Made by a program: the position numbers and the translations under genes
Part shown: piece after piece, positions 1 through 5,654 of the stretch
How the letters are laid out: every line of letters starts with the position of its first letter
Position numbering within the stretch: position 1 is the stretch's first letter
The notes under the pieces: model-generated
Database searches by the model: none
Told to the model about the DNA's origin: nothing
The model's input: the letters and a program-made list of their open reading frames with translations, nothing else
Assembly (NCBI GenBank): GCA_011048645.1
Contig: DSDR01000250.1
Location: forward strand, 1-5,654
Reading direction: 5' to 3'
DNA length: 5,654 nucleotides
From: Phycisphaerales bacterium
GTDB lineage: Bacteria > Planctomycetota > Phycisphaerae > Sedimentisphaerales > Anaerohalosphaeraceae

Positions 1-7
1 CAGGCGT

Positions 8-358
8 CTATTTCTGAAATTCAATCGGCACCAGACAGATAAAGCGGGCCGGGTTCGTATCGGAGCGATTTTTGAACTGATGCTGTTCATTGGACGCTGT
101 CAGCACCACATCGTTCGGTTTGAGCGGTGTTTCGCCGTCATCGGTTACCAGCGCCACATCCCCTTCGAGTACAATGACCTCGTGCTCAAAATCATGGGCA
201 TGAAAGGGGGTATGGCCTGCCGCAGCGACCTCAAATAAACGCATGGCAAACGTCGGCGCTTTGTCCTGCGGGCCGATCAGCACGCGAACGGTGACATTGC
301 TGGCTCCCTCCATCACGACCGGCTGGGCGGGAACCTCAAACATATTCTTGATAATCAT
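8..358 (-). CDS. Small single-domain cupin protein
   Basis: This 116-residue protein is a complete small cupin, a beta-barrel that usually binds one divalent metal. Cupin motif 1 lies at residues 48-66, with candidate ligands H53, H55 and E60 (H59 adjacent) and closing glycine G66. Motif 2 lies around residues 81-97, with the fourth ligand H93 and the conserved N97; the usual PGD turn is P81-N82-D83. There is no signal peptide or membrane segment, so it should be cytoplasmic. The start at 358 is preceded by a GAAAGG-like Shine-Dalgarno (369-374) ten bases away; M6 is an alternative start. It is the last gene of the minus-strand group, 42 bases after the kinase gene, so co-transcription is likely. 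Small cupins of this type include sensors, isomerases and dioxygenases, so the substrate cannot be named. The fold is secure but the function is unknown. Confidence 0.88.
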   Translation of the reverse strand: MIIKNMFEVPAQPVVMEGASNVTVRVLIGPQDKAPTFAMRLFEVAAAGHTPFHAHDFEHEVIVLEGDVALVTDDGETPLKPNDVVLTASNEQHQFKNRSDTNPARFICLVPIEFQK

Positions 359-400
359 AGCGATTGTGCCTTTCAGAAAAGAGCAATCTGGGCAGAATGT

Positions 401-2638
401 TCAAACTTTCGGCAGTCCGACAAAAACGGTTGTACCCTCATCGGGCCTGCTTTCAAGCCGGAGCGACCCTTCGTTCAGCAGCAGCAATCGGCGGGCGTGC
501 GCCAGTCCCATCCCGCGGCGTCGTCCCGCCGGACAATGTGAAAAGAACGGCTCGGTGGCTTTTTGCAGTGTTTCGGGATCCATTCCGCAGCCTCTGTCGC
601 AGATGATTAACCGCACGGTGTTGTCCGCGGCCTGCGGCTCGGATTCAATTCGAATCGGCCCGTTCTGTCCGGGATAGGCCTGCAGGGCGTTGCTGAAAAT
701 CTGCGACAGCGCCTCGGTGACCTGATGCACGTCCACATAAATCGATTCTTCTTCATCGACGACGGCTTCGATTTCAAGACTGTTGAGCTGATGTTGTGTG
801 CAGGTCTTTTCCACGGCTTTTTGAATCAATTCGCCCAGTGCAACCCGCCTTTTTTCAGGCGGCGAGGGCTTGGCAAAACTCATCAAATCGGAAATAATCT
901 GAGCGATTTCCTCGGTGCGCTGCTGAATCTGCCGAAGCATCTGCTTTTTGGTTTCGTCTTCTTCGGCGGCCATCAGCAGTTGCGCCCGCCCTGAAATCAC
1001 CGCCAGCGGGTTGTTCAGTTCGTGAGCGGCGCCGGCAGCCATCTCGGCCAGCCCCTGCATCGATTGCGTTTTGGCCAGCTCGGTGCGCGTCCGGCGCAGC
1101 GTGCCGAGCATCCTCACGAATCGGTCGGATAAGTCGTCGTGCTTTTGAGTATTCAGCGCCATCGCCATCGTAAAAGCCGCAATCCGACAAGCCGTTTCGC
1201 ATCGACGCCTGTCAAATTCATTCGGTTCCATCAGCTCAAACAGCAGCAGGCCGGCCGTTTTATCCTGAACCGCCAGCGGGGCGATACGCATCTGAGCGGG
1301 GTTCAAATCCGCCTGAATCGGTTCCAGCAGCCAATCGGCCGTGCCGCATACCGGCGCGATATCAAACGGTTGTTTCAGCGTTTCGGGGATGACCGACTGC
1401 TCCGGCGGCGGCTGAACTGAAACGACAGCGGTTTTTCCGTCGCGTCCGACAACCGCCATCTCAATCGGCATCTCCGGCACGTCCTTCGCCTCGCCGAGTA
1501 CCGCCACCGCCGTCGTCCCGCAGAGATAGTGTTTCTGCCAGAATGCCGCAAAGTGCTCGGCCACCTCGACCGGGCTGCTGTAAGCCGAAATTTCGTCCAA
1601 AAATCCGCCAATCAACGCATTTTGATCGTTCAGAGCTGCGAACTGGTGCGATGCTTCATTGAGCAATTGATTATCGCGTGCCAGTCCCACGGCGGTATGC
1701 TGAACAGCGGTGATATATGCATGGGAGCCTTCCTGCGGCGAGCGCTGGAGCATCTGACATTGACGGGTAACGCTCAACGGCAGTTCATCCTGAACGTGCT
1801 GCATCTGATCGGATGTCAACTTGAGAAACTCAACCCATTCGTGCAGATCCTCCGGCTCGTTGTAAGAGCCGCTTTGACCGAGCGCTGCTTTTCGTGCGAT
1901 CCGATCCGCCAGCGCGATCACGGCCGGCAGCAGCGGTTCCGGCTCAAGGGCCGCCAGCGTATGCGCATCGATATGATGCAGCCAGATACTGGAGACAATC
2001 GAGGCCGGAAGCTGCCACTTTTCGGCAAGCCGTTTGCCCAGCATCGCATGGTCCAGACCCAACTGATCCTGTTCAATCTCATAGAGTTCACGCCCCGTAT
2101 CGCGGGCCTGCTGAATCAGCCGTTCAAAACTTTTGGGCATAATCTCGTCCAGCGCCGGCTTGCCCAGATCGTGCAGCAATCCCGCCAGATAGGCCGCGGG
2201 ACGCTGTTCCGGCGGCAGTACGAATTGCGCCAGCAGCTCGGCACAGCAGGCCGTCGCCAGACTGTGCAGGGCCAATTGACGCCGCGGCAAAAGCCGTCGG
2301 CTCTCGCTCTCGGCTGTCCAGTTCAGCGTGGGAAACACCTTGGCCGACAAAATGGCCTCGCGCAGCGCCTCGCGCGGCAAACAAGCCACGGCTTCCGCAA
2401 TCGTGGCCCGTCCGTCGGTAAAAGCGATTCGCTCCCGCGACGCCAGCGACAAAATCAGCGCGCTTAAGGCCGAGTCCGTCTGAATCACAGCCGCCATACG
2501 GCTCGTGTCGCACGGCGCCTCGGCCAGCAGCGTCAGCAGTTCGGCGGCAACTTCCGGCAATGTCGATAATCCGCCGCTGCGCCGAAGAATCCGCTCAATC
2601 TGTCGTGCAGCGGCCTGCTGTTGAACATGTTTGCCCAT
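401..2638 (-). CDS. HDOD-GAF-like hybrid sensor histidine kinase (cytoplasmic)
   Basis: This 745-residue protein is probably the sensor of a two-component system, autophosphorylating on histidine and passing phosphate to a receiver. Residues about 15-250 form an HDOD (HD-related output) domain: H125, the LLHDLGK segment with H156-D157, H197, the H221-H222 pair and D245. Residues about 335-495 look GAF-like, ending in an alpha-helical stretch. HisKA follows with the H-box HELNNPL and phosphoacceptor H539. The HATPase has N-box N650 (the Asn four residues earlier is Q646), G1 box D681/G683/G685, F-box F698-F699 and G2 box G709/G711, ending at residue 745. No transmembrane helices are visible, so it should sense an internal signal. 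The start at 2638 has AAGGA (2647-2651) eight bases upstream. It begins 24 bases after the HTH-receiver gene, its probable partner. The kinase assignment is firm; the GAF call is weaker and the ligand is unknown. Confidence 0.9.
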   Translation of the reverse strand: MGKHVQQQAAARQIERILRRSGGLSTLPEVAAELLTLLAEAPCDTSRMAAVIQTDSALSALILSLASRERIAFTDGRATIAEAVACLPREALREAILSAKVFPTLNWTAESESRRLLPRRQLALHSLATACCAELLAQFVLPPEQRPAAYLAGLLHDLGKPALDEIMPKSFERLIQQARDTGRELYEIEQDQLGLDHAMLGKRLAEKWQLPASIVSSIWLHHIDAHTLAALEPEPLLPAVIALADRIARKAALGQSGSYNEPEDLHEWVEFLKLTSDQMQHVQDELPLSVTRQCQMLQRSPQEGSHAYITAVQHTAVGLARDNQLLNEASHQFAALNDQNALIGGFLDEISAYSSPVEVAEHFAAFWQKHYLCGTTAVAVLGEAKDVPEMPIEMAVVGRDGKTAVVSVQPPPEQSVIPETLKQPFDIAPVCGTADWLLEPIQADLNPAQMRIAPLAVQDKTAGLLLFELMEPNEFDRRRCETACRIAAFTMAMALNTQKHDDLSDRFVRMLGTLRRTRTELAKTQSMQGLAEMAAGAAHELNNPLAVISGRAQLLMAAEEDETKKQMLRQIQQRTEEIAQIISDLMSFAKPSPPEKRRVALGELIQKAVEKTCTQHQLNSLEIEAVVDEEESIYVDVHQVTEALSQIFSNALQAYPGQNGPIRIESEPQAADNTVRLIICDRGCGMDPETLQKATEPFFSHCPAGRRRGMGLAHARRLLLLNEGSLRLESRPDEGTTVFVGLPKV

Positions 2639-2662
2639 CGAAGCTGTCCTTGTGTATAAGGT

Positions 2663-3259
2663 TTAGGCCGAAACCGTCTCGGTTGAGACCACGTCCACGA
2701 TGCGATCCACCAGGCGGGCGATGTCGAACGGTTTTTTCATAAAATCCGACGCTCCGGCCTGCAAAAGCCCTTCAATTTCATCCTGATTGACCACGCCGCT
2801 GACAATGATAATCCGGATAGTGGAAAAATGCGGATTGCGCTTGATGGTCTGGCACACAATATTGCCGTTGACGTCCGGCAGCATATAATCAAGGATTATC
2901 ACATCGGGCATAAACTGCTGCGTGACCAAACCCGCGTCGTAGCCGCTGGTGGCGGTGCGCACCTCAAACCGCCCGTCGCGATTCAGGACATCCACCATCA
3001 ATTCCACGATTTCCTGGTCGTCATCGACAATCAGTATCTTAATTCTGCCCGGACGCTCGGCCATCAGATTATCCAGCGGAATCCCGTTTTCTTTCATAAA
3101 TCGAATCAGGCTGTCGCGCGGGATGCGACGGAATCGCGAGCCGGGGACGCGAAACCCGTCCAATTTTCCGGAGTCAAAACATCGGATGATAGTCTGCTGG
3201 CTGATATTGCAGATTTCCGCCGCCTCACCGGTCGTAAATAAGTTCTTCATCTTCTCCAT
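2663..3259 (-). CDS. Response regulator with N-terminal excisionase/MerR-type HTH and C-terminal receiver
   Basis: This 198-residue protein joins a DNA-binding head to a phosphorylatable receiver. Residues about 6-58 match the excisionase-family/MerR-like HTH pattern: FTTGEAAEICNIS helix-turn-helix, a GKL..FRVPGSRFRRI wing, then a terminal helix. Residues about 72-192 are a REC domain with acidic pair D79-D80, phosphoacceptor D124 in the ILDYMLPD segment, switch residue S154 and lysine K176 before P177; all key residues are present. Most DNA-binding response regulators have the receiver first, so the order here is reversed. The start at 3259 has AGAGG (3266-3270) six bases upstream; the next Met (residue 4) would have its GGAG too close. 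It is the first gene of the minus-strand operon, with the kinase 24 bases downstream, so it is probably that kinase's phosphorylation target. It is likely cytoplasmic and nucleoid-binding. Its regulon is unknown; autoregulation or control of the divergent pur genes is only possible. Confidence 0.9.
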   Translation of the reverse strand: MEKMKNLFTTGEAAEICNISQQTIIRCFDSGKLDGFRVPGSRFRRIPRDSLIRFMKENGIPLDNLMAERPGRIKILIVDDDQEIVELMVDVLNRDGRFEVRTATSGYDAGLVTQQFMPDVIILDYMLPDVNGNIVCQTIKRNPHFSTIRIIIVSGVVNQDEIEGLLQAGASDFMKKPFDIARLVDRIVDVVSTETVSA

Positions 3260-3320
3260 ATTCTGCCTCTTGCAAATAAGGTTACGCCTGCGTCCTGCCT
3301 ATATTACGCTATTTGACTAA

Positions 3321-3348
3321 ATTAACTATCGGCACACCATCCTGTCAA
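3321..3348 (-). promoter_or_regulatory. Candidate sigma70-type promoter of the minus-strand operon
   Basis: Read on the minus strand there is a perfect -35 hexamer TTGACA (3343-3348), a 16-base spacer and a -10-like GTTAAT (3321-3326; four of six consensus positions). The DNA just upstream of the -35 (about 3349-3380) is AT-rich, which would favour polymerase binding. Transcription would start near 3314, giving a leader of about 55 bases before the response-regulator start at 3259. The -10 is mediocre, so the exact placement is uncertain. Confidence 0.45.
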
Positions 3349-3380
3349 GCATGAATATTTGTCGTTTTTAACGCTGAAAA

Positions 3381-3439
3381 TCGCAAAATTATCGTTCAAT
3401 CGCAAAAATGGTCCTCTGCGACTTTACGCAAAAATGCGT
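3381..3439. repeat. Three CGCAAAA repeats and an overlapping short palindrome upstream of purF
   Basis: CGCAAAA occurs at 3382-3388, 3401-3407 and 3427-3433. The last two copies extend to an identical ten-base CGCAAAAATG (3401-3410 and 3427-3436), 26 bases apart. The third copy is part of a perfect inverted repeat, ACGCA-AAAA-TGCGT (3426-3439), whose right end touches the purF -35 box. This arrangement resembles a transcription-factor operator array, but the AT-rich composition makes short repeats less surprising and no regulator can be assigned. Confidence 0.4.
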
Positions 3440-3466
3440 TGACTTGAGGCGGGAATTTGATATATT
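3439..3466 (+). promoter_or_regulatory. Candidate sigma70-type promoter of purF-purM
   Basis: A -35 box TTGACT (3439-3444) is followed by a 16-base spacer and a -10 box TATATT (3461-3466), each five of six consensus positions. Transcription would begin near 3473, leaving a leader of about 34 bases before the purF start at 3507. This position excludes the upstream in-frame ATG at 3408 from the transcript. The ACGCA/TGCGT palindrome abuts and overlaps the first base of the -35, a good place for a repressor. Confidence 0.65.
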
Positions 3467-3498
3467 TTGGTTTTCGCAACCCCTTATCCCTGAATTTC

Positions 3499-3503
3499 GA
3501 GGA
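3499..3503 (+). promoter_or_regulatory. Ribosome-binding site of purF (decides the start)
   Basis: GAGGA lies three bases before the ATG at 3507. The spacing is on the short side but pairing to the 16S tail is good. The alternative in-frame ATG at 3408 has no purine-rich element at a suitable distance, and it sits upstream of the predicted promoter. Confidence 0.65.
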
Positions 3504-3506
3504 CTT

Positions 3507-4946
3507 ATGACAGATAAAAAAGAAGAATGCGGGTTGTTCGGTATTTACGGCGATCCGCAGGCGGTACATAAAGCATATTTTGCGTTACACAGCCTTCAGC
3601 ATCGCGGTCAGGAATCGGCGGGCATTGCCAGCAGCGACGGCGAGTATATCCACTGTTACGCCGGAATGGGACAAGTCAGCCGGGTGTTTCGTTCCGGTCG
3701 GGGAATACTCGAGCGGCTGGATAACTCCATTGCCATCGGCCATGTACGCTATTCGACCTCCGGTTCGACAAACCCGACTAATTCCCAGCCTTTTTTAAGT
3801 GAATTTTCACGCGGCCAGGTTGCCGTTGCACACAACGGCAATCTGATTAACGCTTCTCTGTTGCGGGATGAATATGAGGCTTACGGCCATATTTTCAAAT
3901 CCACCAGCGATACGGAAATTATTGTTCACCTGATGGCCAAACCGACGCATGTCAGCAAACCCGATCCGCTGGGCCATGTGCTCAATCATTTGCAGGGGGC
4001 CTTTTCGCTGCTGTTTATGTTTCCCGACCGTATAGAAGCGGCGCGCGACCCCTACGGCATTCGCCCGCTTTGCATTGGCAGAACACCGGAGGGGGCGTAT
4101 TGTGTGGCCAGTGAGACCTGTGCCCTGGACGCCATCGAGGCCGACTATATCCGCGATGTCGAGCCGGGCGAAATCGTCACCTTTGACCATCGGGGGATGA
4201 CCAGCCGTTATTTTGTAACGCCCGGAACGGTTACCCCGGCGCATTGTATTTTTGAACATGTCTATTTTGCCAAACAGAGCAGCGTCATCTTCAGCGACAA
4301 CGTGCACGAAGTGCGCAAACGCTGCGGTGCGCAGCTGGCCCGCGAGCATCCGATTGAAGCCGATGTCGTGATTCCCGTGCCGGATTCCGGCACCTCGGCG
4401 GCCATCGGCTACTCCACCCAAAGCGGGCTTCCGTTTGATATGGGCTTTGTGCGAAGCCACTATATCGGGCGGACCTTTATTGCCCCTTCACAGATGATGC
4501 GAGACCTGGGCGTCAAACTCAAATTAACGGTGGTCAAAAACGCCGTTCGCGGCAAACGGGTGGTCGTCGTTGATGATTCGGTGGTCCGCGGAACGACCAC
4601 ACGCGGCAAGATTCGTTCGCTGCGAATGGCCGGCGCCAAGGAAGTGCATATGCGGGTGGCTTGTCCGCCGGTCAAACATCCGTGTTTTTACGGCGTCGAT
4701 TTTCCCACCTATGGCGAGCTGCTGGCCAATCAGAAAACGACAATGGAACAGATTCGTGATTTTCTTGAAGTGGACAGCATCGGTTACTTGTCGCTGGACG
4801 GATTATTGAAAAGCGCCTCGCTGCCGCCGGATCATTATTGTACCGCCTGCTGGAGCGGACAGTACCGGATTCCGGTCAGCACTGTCGTGACTAAATTCGA
4901 TATGGAACGTCACCAAATGCAGTTATTTGATGATGTTGAGCTGTAA
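3507..4946 (+). CDS. purF: Amidophosphoribosyltransferase (glutamine PRPP amidotransferase)
   Basis: PurF catalyses the first committed step of de novo purine synthesis, converting PRPP and glutamine to 5-phosphoribosylamine in the cytoplasm. From the 3507 start it has 479 residues, normal for the family. Residues 1-7 are a short propeptide; cleavage would expose catalytic C8 of the N-terminal Ntn amidotransferase (ECGLFGI). R81 (RYST), N110-G111 (HNGNL) and D135 match glutamine-site residues. The C-terminal phosphoribosyltransferase domain carries the PRPP loop VVVVDDSVVRGTTTRG (352-367). C247, C393, C445 and C448 match the four ligands of the [4Fe-4S] cluster found in the Bacillus-type class, which also has a propeptide; the Escherichia coli type lacks both. 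An in-frame ATG at 3408 would add 33 residues that look unlike the family and lies upstream of the promoter. purM follows directly. Identification is very secure. Confidence 0.97.
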   Translation: MTDKKEECGLFGIYGDPQAVHKAYFALHSLQHRGQESAGIASSDGEYIHCYAGMGQVSRVFRSGRGILERLDNSIAIGHVRYSTSGSTNPTNSQPFLSEFSRGQVAVAHNGNLINASLLRDEYEAYGHIFKSTSDTEIIVHLMAKPTHVSKPDPLGHVLNHLQGAFSLLFMFPDRIEAARDPYGIRPLCIGRTPEGAYCVASETCALDAIEADYIRDVEPGEIVTFDHRGMTSRYFVTPGTVTPAHCIFEHVYFAKQSSVIFSDNVHEVRKRCGAQLAREHPIEADVVIPVPDSGTSAAIGYSTQSGLPFDMGFVRSHYIGRTFIAPSQMMRDLGVKLKLTVVKNAVRGKRVVVVDDSVVRGTTTRGKIRSLRMAGAKEVHMRVACPPVKHPCFYGVDFPTYGELLANQKTTMEQIRDFLEVDSIGYLSLDGLLKSASLPPDHYCTACWSGQYRIPVSTVVTKFDMERHQMQLFDDVEL

Positions 4947-5654
4947 ATGGCTAAAAAAACCGCTCTCAGTTATGAACAGGCCGGCGTCAGTATCAATGCC
5001 AATGACGATATGGTTCGGCGTATCAGCCGCAGCCTGAAATCCACGCATGGCCCGCGGGTCATGGCGCTGGAAAATGGTTTTGCCGGGCTGTTTCGGCTGG
5101 ACTATGACGAAAAGCTGTTCAAAAAAAATTACAAAAACCCCGTGTTGGTTGCCTGCACCGACGGCATCGGCACCAAGGTCTTGATCGCTCAGCAGGCCGG
5201 CCGATTCGGCACACTCGGTATGGATCTGGTGGCCATGAGCGTCAACGATATGATCGTTCAGGGCGCCGAGCCGCTGTTTTTTCTGGACTATCTGGCGATC
5301 AACAAACTCGAGCCGGCGCTGGCGGCCGAGATGGTTGAAAGCATTGCCGCCGGCTGCCGTATGGCCGACTGCGCCCTGATCGGCGGCGAAACGGCCGAGA
5401 TGCCGGACATTTACGGCAAAGGCGAATACGACCTGGCCGGCTTTGCCGTCGGGGTTGTGGAGCGAAACCGCATCATTACCGGTAAAAACGTCCGCCCCGG
5501 TGATGTCGTGTTGGGGCTGGCCTCCAGCGGTCTGCACAGCAACGGTTATTCGCTGGTTCGCCATATCTGTTTCAAAAAAGAAAAACTGGATATTCACGCG
5601 AATTTTAAGGAGTTCGGCGATGCGACGCTGGGCGAGGTGCTCCTCGAGCCGACG
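4947..5654 (+). CDS. purM: Phosphoribosylformylglycinamidine cyclo-ligase (AIR synthetase), 3' end cut by window
   Basis: PurM closes the imidazole ring, converting FGAM and ATP to aminoimidazole ribonucleotide, step five of de novo purine synthesis in the cytoplasm. The frame stays open for 236 codons and runs off the right edge; the family is usually near 340-350 residues, so roughly the last third is missing because of the window limit. Family signatures seen are YEQAGV (9-14), the ATP-site segment ACTDGIGTKV (69-78), GMDLVAMSVNDMIVQGAEPLFFLDY (91-115, given by position and key residues D93, N100, D101, Q105), GGETAEMP (146-153), YDLAGFAVGVVE (161-172) and LASSGLHSNGYSLVR (191-205). The ATG at 4947 directly follows the purF TAA with no gap. 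Only a weak GAG lies six bases upstream, inside the purF end, so translation is probably coupled to purF. Identity is certain; only the C-terminus is unseen. Confidence 0.96.
   Translation, partial: MAKKTALSYEQAGVSINANDDMVRRISRSLKSTHGPRVMALENGFAGLFRLDYDEKLFKKNYKNPVLVACTDGIGTKVLIAQQAGRFGTLGMDLVAMSVNDMIVQGAEPLFFLDYLAINKLEPALAAEMVESIAAGCRMADCALIGGETAEMPDIYGKGEYDLAGFAVGVVERNRIITGKNVRPGDVVLGLASSGLHSNGYSLVRHICFKKEKLDIHANFKEFGDATLGEVLLEPT

Noticed and set aside
359..400. A possible hairpin (GATTG at 362-366 with CAATC at 384-388) between the kinase and cupin genes.
   Set aside because: The stem is only five base pairs with a 17-base loop and no following T-run on the minus strand, too weak to call a terminator.
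1529..2467. A 312-residue open frame on the plus strand opposite the kinase gene.
   Set aside because: It lies wholly antisense to a well-supported HDOD-kinase, shows no recognisable domain, is rich in Arg and Gln as expected of a shadow frame, and has no convincing start signals.
3426..3439. A true PurR operator.
   Set aside because: The half-site ACGCAAA is similar, but the palindrome is 14 bases with an A-only centre, not the 16-base CG-centred PurR box, and PurR of that type is largely restricted to gammaproteobacteria.
3260..3506. A purine riboswitch or other structured leader ahead of purF.
   Set aside because: The predicted leader is only about 34 bases, and I see no conserved riboswitch core or terminator hairpin.
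3807..4460. A 217-residue open frame on the minus strand inside purF.
   Set aside because: It is antisense to highly conserved purF sequence and has no family features.
4923..5597. A 224-residue open frame on the minus strand at the right end.
   Set aside because: It is the antisense shadow of purM, whose own frame is unmistakable but lacks a stop codon inside the window.

Overview
The window carries two divergently transcribed gene groups separated by a 247-base AT-rich intergenic region (3260-3506). Both are ordinary bacterial chromosomal genes with the same codon character and GC in the mid-50s by eye. I see no mobile-element, phage, CRISPR, tRNA or rRNA sequence. The likely host is a Gram-negative-type environmental bacterium. 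The excisionase-type HTH joined to a receiver domain and the HDOD-histidine kinase fusion tentatively suggest Planctomycetota (Phycisphaerae-like) or a deltaproteobacterial-type lineage. This assignment rests on family impressions, not on a phylogenetic marker.

Minus-strand group (3259 down to 8), in transcription order: (1) a 198-residue protein with an N-terminal MerR/excisionase-like HTH and a C-terminal receiver domain; (2) a 745-residue soluble sensor kinase with an HDOD (HD-related) domain, a GAF-like region and a HisKA/HATPase core; (3) a 116-residue single-domain cupin. Gaps are 24 and 42 bases, each gene has a plausible Shine-Dalgarno sequence, and no convincing terminator lies between them, so they read as one operon encoding a cytoplasmic two-component system plus a small metal-binding cupin. 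A TTGACA-containing promoter candidate lies upstream of the first gene.

Plus-strand group (3507 to the window end): purF (amidophosphoribosyltransferase, first step of de novo purine synthesis) followed with no intervening base by purM (AIR synthetase, fifth step), which runs off the right edge after 236 codons. The purF start is placed at 3507, not at the in-frame ATG at 3408. The 3507 start has a good ribosome-binding site, leaves a short propeptide before the catalytic cysteine, and lies downstream of a strong sigma70-like promoter (3439-3466).

The least explained parts are the repeated CGCAAAA motifs and an overlapping short palindrome next to the purF promoter, the HTH-first layout of the response regulator, and the HD-type ligand residues retained in the kinase's HDOD domain. 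I found no clear evidence of a wholly new system. The nearest candidate is the HDOD-kinase/HTH-receiver/cupin operon, whose signal and targets cannot be read from the sequence.
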